DNA from: Actinomycetota bacterium | GTDB taxonomy: Bacteria; Actinomycetota; Thermoleophilia; Solirubrobacterales; 70-9 | Assembly (NCBI GenBank): GCA_018268415.1 | Contig: JAFDWO010000102.1 | Coordinates: 1 to 44,531 of the forward strand | DNA: 44,531 bases | Direction of reading: 5' to 3' | Part shown: positions 7,444 through 15,583 of the stretch, piece by piece | How the letters are laid out: each line of letters starts with the position of its first letter | How positions within the stretch are numbered: the stretch's first letter is position 1 | Position numbers and translations under genes: made by a program | Notes under the pieces: generated by a model | What the model saw: the letters and a program-made list of their open reading frames with translations, nothing else | Told to the model about the DNA's origin: nothing | The model's database searches: none

Positions 7444-7493
7444 GCGCCGCGAACGGGTAGATCTCCTCGCGGAAACCGCGACAAAGGAGACCC

Positions 7494-8495
7494 ATGCGCT
7501 ATCGCAAGCTCGGCAGCTCGGACCTCGACGTATCGGAGGTCGCCCTCGGGGCCTGGCTGACCTACGCGGGCGGGATCGAGTTCGACCAGACCCGCGCCTG
7601 CACCGACGCCGCCTTCGAGGCCGGCATCAACTTCTTCGACACCGCCAACGTCTACGGTCGTGGTGCCGCCGAGACCGCCTGGGGCGAGATCCTCTCCGGC
7701 CGCCCGCGCGACTCCTACGTGCTCGCCACCAAGGTCTGGGGGCAGATGTCGGACGACCCCGAGGACCGCGGCCTCTCCGCCGCCCAGATCGCGAAGCAGA
7801 TCGACGCCTCGCTGGCCCGCCTGCAGACCGACCACGTCGACCTCTACCAGGCGCACCGCTTCGACCCCGACGTGGCGATCGAGGAGACGATCGAGGCGCT
7901 GCAGAAAGTCGTCAGCGACGGCAAGGCACGTTATCTCGGCTTCAGCGAGTGGACGCCGGAGCAGATCCAGGCAGCGCTGGACATCGCCGGGCCCGACCTC
8001 TTCGTCTCCTCGCAGCCGCAGTACTCGATGCTCTGGCAGGCGCCGGAGGCCGAGGTCTTCCCGCTCGGCGCCGCCAACGGGATTTCCCAGATCGTCTGGT
8101 CCCCGCTCGCCCAGGGCCTCCTCACCGGCAAGTACCGGCCGGGCGAGGCGCCGCCCGCCGGCTCGCGCGCCGCCAGCGAGGAGATGGGCGGCCTCATCGG
8201 GCGGCTGATGACCGAGGAGAACCTCGAGGCGGTCGAGCGACTGCGGCCGGTCGCCGAGGGGGCGGGACTGAGCCTGGTCGAGCTGGCGCTCGCCTGGGTG
8301 CTGCGGCGCGAGGAGGTCGCGGCGGCGATCGTCGGGGCCTCGCGTCCCGAGCAGGTGCACGCCAACGCAGCCGCCTCCGGAGTGGCTCTCTCCGCCGACG
8401 TCGTCGCCGCGATCGACGCGGCGCTCGGCGACGCGCCGGTGAAGGAGCCGCTCCTGGCCCCCAACGCCCAGGCAGGTGTGAAGCACCGCCCCTGA
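7494..8495 (+). CDS. Aldo/keto reductase
   Basis: 333 residues, full length. The catalytic tetrad is complete: D49 and Y54 in FFDTANVYG, K80 in LATKVWG and H121 in YQAHRFDP. The NADPH phosphate-binding end of the barrel reads AAIVGASRPEQV. It most resembles the AKR branch that includes voltage-gated potassium channel beta subunits and YghZ. It would reduce a cytoplasmic aldehyde or ketone with NADPH. AAAGGAG lies a good distance before the ATG. A perfect 20-bp hairpin follows 10 bp after the stop. Confidence 0.93.
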   Translation: MRYRKLGSSDLDVSEVALGAWLTYAGGIEFDQTRACTDAAFEAGINFFDTANVYGRGAAETAWGEILSGRPRDSYVLATKVWGQMSDDPEDRGLSAAQIAKQIDASLARLQTDHVDLYQAHRFDPDVAIEETIEALQKVVSDGKARYLGFSEWTPEQIQAALDIAGPDLFVSSQPQYSMLWQAPEAEVFPLGAANGISQIVWSPLAQGLLTGKYRPGEAPPAGSRAASEEMGGLIGRLMTEENLEAVERLRPVAEGAGLSLVELALAWVLRREEVAAAIVGASRPEQVHANAAASGVALSADVVAAIDAALGDAPVKEPLLAPNAQAGVKHRP

Positions 8496-8505
8496 CGTGA
8501 TCGAC

Positions 8506-8551
8506 CGCTCGCTGAGTTGAGGGCGCCATGACGCCCTCAACTCAGCGAGCG
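8506..8551. repeat. Family H hairpin 1
   Basis: Perfect 20-bp arms (8506-8525 and 8532-8551, CGCTCGCTGAGTTGAGGGCG) around CCATGA. The twin at 19878-19923 has the same arms and loop CCAGGA. It sits 10 bp after the aldo/keto reductase gene and 44 bp before the next start, so it may end upstream transcription. Confidence 0.93.
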
Positions 8552-8571
8552 TCCCGCGCTTTGAAAAGAAG

Positions 8572-8595
8572 TCTTTCGAAAGGTATCTTTCGAGA
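8572..8595. promoter_or_regulatory. Candidate repressor site before the ArsR-MFS operon
   Basis: Two near-identical sites, TCTTTCGAAA (8572-8581) and TCTTTCGAGA (8586-8595), 14 bp apart. The first is part of the perfect palindrome CTTTCGAAAG. They end at the base before the ATG of the winged-helix regulator, as expected for autoregulation. Confidence 0.5.
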
Positions 8596-9174
8596 ATGCC
8601 AGAGGGGGTTGTCCAGCTCACCGACCCGCGGGCCCTGCGCGCCGTTGCGCATCCGACCCGGCTGAAGCTGATCGCGCTGCTGCGGCGGCTCGGGCCGTTG
8701 ACGGCGACGCAGGCGGGGGAGCGGATCGGGGAGAGCCCCTCGGGCTGCTCGTTTCATCTGCGCTCGCTCGCCAAGTGGGGGTTGGTCGAGGAGGCAGGGG
8801 GCGGGCGTGGGCGGGAGCGGCCGTGGCAGGCGACCGCGAGCGGCCACGAATGGGCGGCGCGCGGCCCGAGTGAGGAGGTCGACGAGGCGGGGGATCTCCT
8901 CACCCGGGTCGTGGTCGAGAGCTGGTTCGACGAGGCGTTGCGGTGGGTGGATCGTCGCCACGACGAGACGCACGAGTGGGCCGACGCGGCGATCGCCAAC
9001 GACCGGATGATCGCCGTCACGCCGGCCGAGCTCGACGACATCGACCGCCGGGTGGGCGAGATCCTCGCTCCCTACGTGCAGCGCGTCGGCCACCCCGGGG
9101 CACACCCCGAGGGCGCCCGCAACGTCGTCTTGATCCAGCTCGGCTTCCCGTTCCCCGACGAGCCGCCGCCCTGA
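8596..9174 (+). CDS. ArsR-like winged-helix regulator with C-terminal ligand domain
   Basis: 192 residues. The winged helix spans residues ~8-80: LRAVAHPTRLKLIALLRRLG, then TATQAGERIGESPSGCSFHL as the recognition region, and a Gly/Arg-rich wing. The C-terminal half is helical and acidic (EWADAAIANDRMIAVTPAEL) and probably senses a ligand. Its TGA overlaps the ATG of the MFS gene, so the two are translated together. Regulators of this type next to MFS_3 exporters are common and usually control the exporter. The inducer is unknown. Confidence 0.85.
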   Translation: MPEGVVQLTDPRALRAVAHPTRLKLIALLRRLGPLTATQAGERIGESPSGCSFHLRSLAKWGLVEEAGGGRGRERPWQATASGHEWAARGPSEEVDEAGDLLTRVVVESWFDEALRWVDRRHDETHEWADAAIANDRMIAVTPAELDDIDRRVGEILAPYVQRVGHPGAHPEGARNVVLIQLGFPFPDEPPP

Positions 9175-10466
9175 TGCGACGCCGCATCCCGAAGCTGCTG
9201 CAGGTCAACCGCCCCTTCCGCAACTACTGGACCGGGCAGACCATCTCGCTGTTCGGGGATCAGATCGCGCTCCTCGCGATCCCCCTGCTCGCCGTCCTCA
9301 CGCTCCACGCGAACGCCCAGCAGATGGGGTTCCTGGCCGCCGTCGAGCTGGCGCCGAGCCTCCTCTTCGCCTTCCACCTCGGCGCCTGGGCCGACCGCCG
9401 GCGCAGCCGCCGGTCCCTCCTCATCACCGCCGACCTCGGCCGCGCCGTCCTGCTGCTCGGGCTGCCGCTCGCCGCGGTCTTCGGCGTCCTCACGCTGCCG
9501 GTCCTCTACGTCGTCGCCTTCCTCACCGGGACGCTCGGCATCCTCTTCATGGTCGCCGAACAGACGGTCTTCACCTCGCTGGTCCGCCCGCGCGAATACG
9601 TCGAGGCGAACTCGCTCCTGATCGGCAGTCGCTCGCTCGCCGTGGTCGGCGGCAAGACGCTCGGCGGGCTCCTGGTCGCGGCCGCCACCGCGCCCGTGGC
9701 GATCGCGATCGACGGCGTCAGCTTCATCCTCTCGGCCCTCTTCGTCCACCGCGCCGAGGTGCCCGAGCCGCCCGCCGCCTCGCCCGATTCGGGTGGCCTC
9801 GCCGCCGGCGTCCGCTTCATCCGCCGCACCCCGCTGCTGCAGGCCTCGCTGCTCGGCGCGGCCACGTTCAACCTCTTCAACACCGCCTTCTGGGCGCTGA
9901 TCGTCCTCTTTGCGACCCAGGAGCTGCACCTCGGCTCCGGCGCGATCGGCGTCGCGCTCGGGGTTGGCGCGCTCGGCAGCGTGCTCGGCTCGGCGGTGGC
10001 GCGGAGCGTCGCCGCGCGGATCGGCCTCGGCAACGCGATGATCCTGTCCTTCATCCTCGCGCCGCTGCCGCTGGTCCTGGTGCCGCTCTCGCCCGGCCCG
10101 CCCGCGCTCTCGATGGTGCTGTTGGCGTGCGCCGAGTTCTTCTCCGGGATCGGGGTGATGGTCCTCGACGTCGGCCTCTACTCCTTCCAGGCGGCGGTGA
10201 TCCCGGACGGGCTGCGCTCCCGCGTCTGGGGCGCGATCCTCTTCGTCAACTGGGGGATCCGCCCGATCGGCGCGCTCGGCGGCGGCCTCCTGGCGGGGGC
10301 GATCGGGCTGCGGCCGACGATGTGGATCGCGGCGATCGGCGGGCTCGCCGGCGTCCTCTGGCTCCTCCCCTCGCGGATGTCGCGGGTGCGCGACGTCTCC
10401 GACGATGGCGGCCTCGCCGTGAGCGGCGCGGCGGCGGAGCCCGACGTCCCGCTCCCCATCCCGTAG
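9174..10466 (+). CDS. MFS exporter (MFS_3/EntS-like)
   Basis: 430 residues with about 12 membrane helices. It starts in the TGATG overlap with its regulator. Family motifs: the N-terminal NYWTGQTISLFGDQIALLAI and the loop 2-3 motif GAWADRRRSRRSLLI. In the C-terminal half, VWGAILFVNWGIRPIGALGG matches the EntS/multidrug MFS_3 group. Expected to pump a small hydrophobic compound or siderophore out by proton exchange. The substrate cannot be read from sequence. The acidic/neutral tail after the last helix is short. Confidence 0.9.
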   Translation: MRRRIPKLLQVNRPFRNYWTGQTISLFGDQIALLAIPLLAVLTLHANAQQMGFLAAVELAPSLLFAFHLGAWADRRRSRRSLLITADLGRAVLLLGLPLAAVFGVLTLPVLYVVAFLTGTLGILFMVAEQTVFTSLVRPREYVEANSLLIGSRSLAVVGGKTLGGLLVAAATAPVAIAIDGVSFILSALFVHRAEVPEPPAASPDSGGLAAGVRFIRRTPLLQASLLGAATFNLFNTAFWALIVLFATQELHLGSGAIGVALGVGALGSVLGSAVARSVAARIGLGNAMILSFILAPLPLVLVPLSPGPPALSMVLLACAEFFSGIGVMVLDVGLYSFQAAVIPDGLRSRVWGAILFVNWGIRPIGALGGGLLAGAIGLRPTMWIAAIGGLAGVLWLLPSRMSRVRDVSDDGGLAVSGAAAEPDVPLPIP

Positions 10467-10568
10467 GCCCGAGGGCTTGATGGCCGCCGGCCTGCACGAC
10501 TTTTCCCCGATCGCGCGCCGACGCCTTGCCTTAACCACCTTTGCTTCGAGAACTTGCACAATTGGACC

Positions 10569-11372
10569 GTGGGTGTAATCGGCGACACCCTGTCCGAGGC
10601 GCGGACCAGGCGGGCTGTGGACCTCGAGGAGGTCCATGCCGCGACGGGCATCCGCCCGCGCTACCTGGAGGCGATCGAGCAGGAAGATTGGGACGCGCTC
10701 CCGGAGGAGTTCTACGCGCGATCCTTCATCCGCAAGTACGCGCGGTATCTCGACGTCGACCCCGATCCGCTGGTGGACGAGTACCGGCGCCGGCAGGGGG
10801 GCGGGGAGCGGGGCGAGGCGCCGACCACGCCGTTCGCGCGGACCCGGTCGCGGCGCGCCGAGGCACTCCGCCGCCGGCGTAGGCGCCAGAGCGTCTACGC
10901 GTGGGCCGGGGCGCTGGGCCTGCTCGCGGTGATCGTCGTCGCGATCGTGCTGCTGTCCTCCGGCGGCGGCGAAGGCGGCGGGACGAGCGGCGGGAAGAAC
11001 GCCGCCGGCAACGCGACCGGTACGGGGAACGGCGCGGCTCCCAAGAAAGGGTCACAGGGTGCCGGCAAAAGCACCAAGAAGACGGCGCGGAGCGTCAAGC
11101 TGGAGATCGAACCGACCGCCGAAGTCTGGGCGTGTGTCGTCGACGGCAAGGGGAAAGCGGTGGTCGACGGGGCCACTCTCGCCGCGGGAGAACGCATGGG
11201 CCCGTTCCACTCGCGTTCGTATAAGGCCGCCTTCGGCAACGGCTCGGTGAAGGTCCTGGTCGACGGGAAGACCGCGAAGACGCCATCGACGCCCAATCCG
11301 ATGGGGATCGAAGTCGACGCCCACGGGAAGGTTCACGAACTGCCGGAAGGAACGCGCCCAAGCTGTGAATAG
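10569..11372 (+). CDS. RodZ-like protein (HTH_25, one membrane span, DUF4115-type domain)
   Basis: 267 residues from the GTG at 10569. That start gives the standard opening (GVIGDTLSEARTRRAVDLEE) and is preferred over a TTG five codons upstream. Domains: a Cro/C1-type helix-turn-helix at residues ~3-70 (TGIRPRYLEAIEQEDWDALP), a basic juxtamembrane stretch (RRRRRRQS), a transmembrane helix (GALGLLAVIVVAIVLLSS) and a Gly/Lys-rich linker. An outside beta-domain (VKLEIEPTAEVWACVVDGKG) follows. RodZ proteins link MreB or cell-wall machinery to the membrane. No mre genes are nearby, so this role is by homology only. Confidence 0.87.
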   Translation: MGVIGDTLSEARTRRAVDLEEVHAATGIRPRYLEAIEQEDWDALPEEFYARSFIRKYARYLDVDPDPLVDEYRRRQGGGERGEAPTTPFARTRSRRAEALRRRRRRQSVYAWAGALGLLAVIVVAIVLLSSGGGEGGGTSGGKNAAGNATGTGNGAAPKKGSQGAGKSTKKTARSVKLEIEPTAEVWACVVDGKGKAVVDGATLAAGERMGPFHSRSYKAAFGNGSVKVLVDGKTAKTPSTPNPMGIEVDAHGKVHELPEGTRPSCE

Positions 11373-11381
11373 CGCGACTGT

Positions 11382-11430
11382 TTGACTTGAGACACACCTG
11401 TCGATTACTGTGCCATCTTAATGGCACAGT
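11382..11430 (+). promoter_or_regulatory. Promoter and palindromic operator of the GntR gene
   Basis: A -35-like TTGACT (11382-11387) and a -10-like ATTACT (11404-11409), 16 bp apart, are followed by a perfect inverted repeat: ACTGTGCCAT (11407-11416), CTTA, ATGGCACAGT (11421-11430). The right arm begins with the start codon. The geometry suggests a leaderless mRNA and autorepression. Confidence 0.6.
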
Positions 11431-12179
11431 CAGCGACGAACACCGAGTCTCCCTTCGCCGTCGACCCGGAGGACGAGCTCCCGGTCGGCCTGCAGTTGAC
11501 CTTGCGCCTGCGGGCCCTGATCGCCACCGGCCGCCTCCCGGCGGGGGAGCGGCTGCCCAGCGTGCGGCGGCTCGCCGAGTGGGCGGGCGTCAATCTGAAC
11601 ACCGTCCGCGCCGTCTACGCCGGGCTCGAGGACGAGGGCCTCGTCGCCAGTCACCACGGGCGCGGCACCTTCGTCGCCGAAGGCGTGCGGACGGCGCCGG
11701 AGCTGGAGGAGATCGCCGGCGACGCGATCCGTCGGGCGCTCGCGGCCGGGCTCTCGGCGCGGGAGCTGGCCGAGGTCACCCTCGTCTGTGCGGCGATCCC
11801 CGCTGACGCGCTCGGCGACGTCGACGTCGCGCCCGCCCCCGGCGCCATCGACGCGGCCGAGGCCGAAGCGATCGGCGTGCGCCAGGAGCTGCGCCGCCAG
11901 ATCGGCGTGCTGGAGGGGGAGCTGGCCGATTTCGCCCGCTTCATCCCCGCCGACCTGCCGACCGCGCCGCGCGTCACCTCGGCGCACGTCGCCGGCGTGG
12001 AGGAGTTGGAGCAGACGCGTGACACTCTGGTCGCGCAGCTCTCGGAGGCGCGGCGCGCCGCCGAGCGTCGGGCCGCGGAGGAGGCCCGTCGCCGCGCCGC
12101 GGAGGCGGCGGCCGGTCGCGAGGCAGGGGAGGCCGGGCCGCTGGCCCGCGCGATGGGCTGGTGGCGGCAGAGGGGTTAG
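11421..12179 (+). CDS. GntR-family (YtrA-like) regulator with long coiled C-terminus
   Basis: 252 residues. The GntR winged helix covers residues ~20-88: LPVGLQLTLRLRALIATGRL, ERLPSVRRLAEWAGVNLNTV, and the wing SHHGRGTFVAEG. The rest is helical and rich in Glu/Arg/Ala, with a coiled-coil look (EARRAAERRAAEEARRRAAE), and ends in PLARAMGWWRQRG. It lacks the aminotransferase domain of MocR and the FCD domain of FadR. It lies 21 bp upstream of the YrbE/MlaE pair. In mycobacteria the mce1 locus is likewise preceded by a GntR gene, so control of the permease pair is a fair inference. Confidence 0.9.
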   Translation: MAQSATNTESPFAVDPEDELPVGLQLTLRLRALIATGRLPAGERLPSVRRLAEWAGVNLNTVRAVYAGLEDEGLVASHHGRGTFVAEGVRTAPELEEIAGDAIRRALAAGLSARELAEVTLVCAAIPADALGDVDVAPAPGAIDAAEAEAIGVRQELRRQIGVLEGELADFARFIPADLPTAPRVTSAHVAGVEELEQTRDTLVAQLSEARRAAERRAAEEARRRAAEAAAGREAGEAGPLARAMGWWRQRG

Positions 12180-12200
12180 CGTCAGAAGGGCCCGCGGGCG

Positions 12201-13007
12201 ATGCCTGACCTGGCGCTGAGCGCGCGACTGGGTCGGGTCGCGCCGATGTTCGAGCAGGTGGGGAGCATGGTCCTCCTCACCGGGCGGACGCTGCGCTCGG
12301 CGGTCCGCTCGCCGTACCCCTACGGCGAGGAGCTGGCCGAGCAGATCGTCTTCGCGATCCGCCTCTGCCGGCTGCCGCTGCTGGCCTCGACCTTCGCCCT
12401 CAACCTCGGCGCGCCGGGGCTGCAGGCGGCCGGGCCGCTGCACGCGTTCGGCTCGCTCGACCGCCTCGGCGGCTTCTTCGTCCTCACCGCGATCCGCTGG
12501 ATCGGCCCGATCGTCACCGCGATCGTGGTCGCCGGGGTGGCCGGGACGGCGATCACCGCCGACCTCGGTGCGCGCAAGATCCGCGAGGAGCTCGACGCCC
12601 TCCAGGTCCTCGGCGTCGACCCGATCAAGAACCTGGTCGTTCCCCGCTTCCTCGCGCTGGTGTTGGTGACCGCGCTCTTCGACGCCTTCGCGATCGTCTT
12701 CGGCCTCGCCGCCGGGATCCTCGCCGAGCTCATCTACCACCAGAGCCTCGGCGGCTTCTTCGCCACGCTCTTCGCCAACGCCTCGACCACCGACGTCTGG
12801 GGATCGGTGCTGATGTGCTCGATCTTCGGCGCGATCATCGCCGTCGTCTGTTGCTACAAGGGGATGACGGCGTCGGGCGGCGCGGCTGGTGTCGGGCGGG
12901 CGGTCAATCAGTCCGTGGTGATCTCCCTGGTCGCGGTCTCGGCGTTCAACTACGTCTTCACGGCGGTGCTTCTGGCGACGCACCCGGAATTGCAGACGAT
13001 CCGATGA
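12201..13007 (+). CDS. YrbE/MlaE-family ABC permease, first of a pair
   Basis: 268 residues with five or six membrane segments. The family signature is present: REELDALQVLGVDPIKNLVV (EE-x-DAL-x-x-hG-x-x-P). The C-terminal part CCYKGMTASGGAAGVGRAVN is also typical. In Mla/Mce systems two such permeases form the membrane core of a lipid or sterol importer driven by an MlaF/Mkl ATPase and fed by MCE proteins. Here the gene follows GntR and overlaps the second permease in an ATGA junction. No ATPase or MCE gene follows in the window. Confidence 0.93.
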   Translation: MPDLALSARLGRVAPMFEQVGSMVLLTGRTLRSAVRSPYPYGEELAEQIVFAIRLCRLPLLASTFALNLGAPGLQAAGPLHAFGSLDRLGGFFVLTAIRWIGPIVTAIVVAGVAGTAITADLGARKIREELDALQVLGVDPIKNLVVPRFLALVLVTALFDAFAIVFGLAAGILAELIYHQSLGGFFATLFANASTTDVWGSVLMCSIFGAIIAVVCCYKGMTASGGAAGVGRAVNQSVVISLVAVSAFNYVFTAVLLATHPELQTIR

Positions 13008-13879
13008 GTGCCCAAGAGGGCGGGGGTCGGGGTGAGCCTTCTCTCACGAACGGCGGGAGGTTCGTTCAGGGTCGCCCCGGCTCCCGCTGGCCGGCGCTCC
13101 CGGGGATTCCCTGGCTCGAGACCTTTGGCGAGATTTCTCGCTTCGGGGCAGGGGTCGCGGGGTTGGTGTGGAGCGGGAGGGCGCTGCGGTTCTTCGGCGA
13201 GGCGCTGCGGCAGGCGGGGATCCTGATCTTCGGCTCGGCACTCGTCATCTGGGGCGTCGTCTTCATCTACGGGCTGCAGTGCGGGATCCAGGGCGCCTAC
13301 TTCTTTCGGGCGAACGGGGCGCCCGCCTACGCGGGGCTCTTTGCGGCGTTCTGTGACCTGCGCGAGGCGCTTCCGTATGCGTTCGGCTACATCCTCTCGG
13401 CGAAGGTGGGGACCGGGATCGTCGCCGAGCTCGGCGCGATGCGGATCAACGAGGAGATCGACGCGCTCGAAGTGATGGGCGTGCCGCCGGTCACCTTCCT
13501 CTGCGGATCGCGGCTGCTCGGTGCCTGGATCGCACTGCCGTTCATCTACCTGGTCGGGATCGGCTGCATGTACCTGGCCAGCTACATCGCCGTGGTGAGG
13601 CAGATCGGCGATGTCTCCGGGGGCGGGTACTCGCTGATCTTCTGGATGTTCCAGGACCCCACCGACGTCGTCTACAGCATCGTCAAGGGGATGACGATGG
13701 CGACCGTGATCGTGCTGGTCGGCTGCTACTACGGCTACAACGCATCGGGAGGACCGGTCGGGGTCGGCACCGCGACGGCGAAGTCGATGGCCTTCAACAT
13801 CGTCGCCGTCCACATCATCGGCATGGTCGGCACGCTGGTCTTCTGGGGCGCCAATCCCCGCCTCCCGATCGGCGGCTGA
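13004..13879 (+). CDS. YrbE/MlaE-family ABC permease, second of a pair
   Basis: 291 residues. It starts in the ATGA overlap with the first permease. An N-terminal extension of ~45 polar residues precedes the membrane core, which carries the signature NEEIDALEVMGVPPVTFLCG and the end motif GCYYGYNASGGPVGVGTATA. It is longer at the N-terminus than the first copy, like mycobacterial YrbE B proteins. The pair should form a heterodimeric transport core. The gene is followed by a perfect 23-bp hairpin and then an unrelated desaturase, so the operon appears to stop here. Confidence 0.93.
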   Translation: MSAQEGGGRGEPSLTNGGRFVQGRPGSRWPALPGIPWLETFGEISRFGAGVAGLVWSGRALRFFGEALRQAGILIFGSALVIWGVVFIYGLQCGIQGAYFFRANGAPAYAGLFAAFCDLREALPYAFGYILSAKVGTGIVAELGAMRINEEIDALEVMGVPPVTFLCGSRLLGAWIALPFIYLVGIGCMYLASYIAVVRQIGDVSGGGYSLIFWMFQDPTDVVYSIVKGMTMATVIVLVGCYYGYNASGGPVGVGTATAKSMAFNIVAVHIIGMVGTLVFWGANPRLPIGG

Positions 13880-13885
13880 GCCCTC

Positions 13886-13938
13886 GTGTCGATGGGCCGA
13901 AAACTCAACTATGGCTTGAGTTTTCGGCCCATCGACAC
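13886..13938. repeat. Family G hairpin 2
   Basis: Perfect 23-bp arms (13886-13908 and 13916-13938) around CTATGGC, 6 bp after the permease stop. Outer arm GTGTCGATGGGCCGAAAAC. Compared with the copy at 40011-40059, the C-G pair in TCGA/TCGA replaces T-A in TTGA/TCAA: a compensated change. Confidence 0.92.
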
Positions 13939-13989
13939 CCGACCCTGAAGGCCGATTTTAGGTTCGGTGGGTATAAAGCCGCGACCGAC

Positions 13990-14026
13990 TGCCCTTTGGT
14001 CGGTACCCGACAACGACCCAAGGGCA
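13990..14026 (+). promoter_or_regulatory. Leader hairpin touching the desaturase ribosome-binding site
   Basis: 13-nt arms (13990-14002 TGCCCTTTGGTCG and 14014-14026, one mismatch) around an 11-nt loop. The right arm ends on the first base of AGGAG (14026-14030), which is five bases before the GTG start. The helix could alter ribosome access; temperature sensing is only a possibility. Confidence 0.5.
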
Positions 14027-14035
14027 GGAGCAAGC

Positions 14036-15100
14036 GTGATCGATTCATCGCAGGATGCCGGCGACGGCAAGGCACGGGCGTACTGGCGTGACGCGGTCGC
14101 AGGCTACGAGAAGCCGTCGGTCTGGCGGGCGATCCTCGACCTCCTGCTCTCGGCGGTCGCCTACGTCGCCCTGATGGTCTGCATGTACCTGCTGGTCGAG
14201 GAGCACCTCTGGCTGGCGCTGGCACTCTCGATCCCCACCGCGGGCTTCCTCCTGCGCACCTTCATCGTCTTCCACGACTGCGCCCACGGCTCGTTCCTGC
14301 CGGGCAAGCAGGCCAACCTCTGGGTCGGCCGGATCACCGCCCTGCTCGTCTACCAGCCGTTCGCCAACTGGCGCCACAACCACGCCGTCCACCACGGCAC
14401 GTCCGGTGACCTCGACCGTCGCGGCCAGGGCGACGTCCAGACGCTGACCGTCGCCGAGTACGCGGCGCGCGACTGGAAGGGCCGCCTCGCCTACCGGCTC
14501 TTCCGCAGCCCCGGCATCCTCTTCATCGTCGGCCCGCTCTGGTCGCTGATGTTCGGCCCGCGCTTCTGGAACAAGAACATGCGCCCGCGCCAGATCCACA
14601 GCGTCTGGTTGACCAACATCGCGCTCTTCTTCCTGGTCGGGGCCACGATCGCGGTGGTCGGCCCGGTCGACTGGCTGCTGGTGCAGATGCCCGCCGCGAT
14701 GATGGCCGGGATCGCCGGCGTCTTCCTCTTCTACGTCCAGCATCAGTTCGAGGACGCCTACTGGGAGACGGGGGAGAGCTGGGATTACGCCGACGCCGCG
14801 CTCAAGGGCAGCTCCTACCTGAAGCTGAACCCGGTGATGCGGTTCTTCAGCGGCAACATCGGCCTCCACCACGTTCACCACCTGAGCGCCAAGATCCCCA
14901 ACTACAACCTGCAGCGCGCCCACGACGAGAGCCCGATCTTCGCCGACGTCCCGGTACTCACCTTCGGCGAGGGGGTGCGGTCGCTGCGGCTGAAGCTGAT
15001 CGACCCGGCGGGGGGTCGCCTGGTGACCTTCCGCGAGGCCCGCGAGCTGACCGCCCGCGCCCGCGCCTCCTCGTCCCTGGCGGCGAGCTCGGCGCTCTGA
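14036..15100 (+). CDS. Membrane fatty acid desaturase
   Basis: 354 residues from the GTG at 14036, chosen for its AGGAG. The three histidine boxes of the di-iron membrane desaturases are complete: H80-DCAH-84, H114-NHAVHH-120 and LHHVHH at about 280-284. Hydrophobic pairs lie around residues 35-75, 95-110 and 185-240. It resembles the acyl-lipid omega-6/DesA branch. It would place a double bond in membrane fatty acyl chains, using oxygen and an electron donor not encoded here. Single gene with its own promoter region and a leader hairpin; the Ala/Ser-rich C-terminus looks disordered. Confidence 0.92.
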   Translation: MIDSSQDAGDGKARAYWRDAVAGYEKPSVWRAILDLLLSAVAYVALMVCMYLLVEEHLWLALALSIPTAGFLLRTFIVFHDCAHGSFLPGKQANLWVGRITALLVYQPFANWRHNHAVHHGTSGDLDRRGQGDVQTLTVAEYAARDWKGRLAYRLFRSPGILFIVGPLWSLMFGPRFWNKNMRPRQIHSVWLTNIALFFLVGATIAVVGPVDWLLVQMPAAMMAGIAGVFLFYVQHQFEDAYWETGESWDYADAALKGSSYLKLNPVMRFFSGNIGLHHVHHLSAKIPNYNLQRAHDESPIFADVPVLTFGEGVRSLRLKLIDPAGGRLVTFREARELTARARASSSLAASSAL

Positions 15101-15164
15101 GGACCGGGCGGGTCCTCCCGGCGCTGACCCGGCGCGGGGTCCTCCCGCGCTTGACCCGGCGCGC

Positions 15165-15184
15165 GGGCGGGGCCGCGCCCGCCC
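15165..15184. terminator. Hairpin between convergent desaturase and MmcQ genes
   Basis: GGGCGGG and CCCGCCC arms around a 6-nt loop, ending one base before the MmcQ stop. Upstream (15108-15163) is a degenerate tandem duplication of a ~28-nt unit containing GGTCCTCCCG and TGACCCGGCGCG. Probably a two-way terminator. Confidence 0.5.
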
Positions 15185-15583
15185 TTACTCGCCCAGATAG
15201 CTCGCCGCCAGCCGCTTCGGGGCGCGGCAGAGCCAGGCTTCGACGATCGCTTCCTCGAGGTCGTTACGGGGGATGCGCGCGAGGCGGACGAGGACGCTGG
15301 GGTAGCCGTCGAAGTGTGGGGTCGTGAAGTAGATCTCGGGCTCGCTCGCCAGTAGCGCCGTCTTCGCCTCCCCGTCGGGCACCCGCACGCCGAGGATGTC
15401 CCCGGTCGGCGCCGCTCCCTCCGGCTCGCGGCCGCCGAGCTGCTCGATTTCCTTCGCCCGCAGCGGTCGCTCCCAGGCGAAGAGCTTCTTGCGCACCTTC
15501 CAGGCCCGGTTGCCGTAGGCCGATTCCTCGGCCACCTCCGGGAGGGCGAGGGCGATCGCGGCGACGTCGTCCCAGGTCGCCAT
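15185..15583 (-). CDS. MmcQ/YjbR family protein
   Basis: 132 residues, full length for the family. Marks: MATWDDVAAIALALPEVAEE, the GNRAWKVRKKLFAWERPLR strand pair, and YFTTPHFDGYPSVLVRLARI before the last helix (EAWLCRAPKRLAASYLG). The fold is the CyaY-like double-wing type. DNA binding has been suggested for YjbR, but no function is established. Its ATG overlaps the NhaA-DsbA stop (TGATG), so the two are co-translated; a functional link is not obvious. Confidence 0.88.
   Translation of the reverse strand: MATWDDVAAIALALPEVAEESAYGNRAWKVRKKLFAWERPLRAKEIEQLGGREPEGAAPTGDILGVRVPDGEAKTALLASEPEIYFTTPHFDGYPSVLVRLARIPRNDLEEAIVEAWLCRAPKRLAASYLGE

Noticed and set aside
10554..10568. TTG start for the RodZ-like gene
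   Set aside because: The GTG at 10569 yields the conserved family N-terminus; the five extra residues are not typical.
9072..10637. Long minus-strand frame opposite the MFS exporter
   Set aside because: Asp/Glu/Arg-rich shadow with no fold or motif; the plus strand encodes a clear 12-helix transporter.
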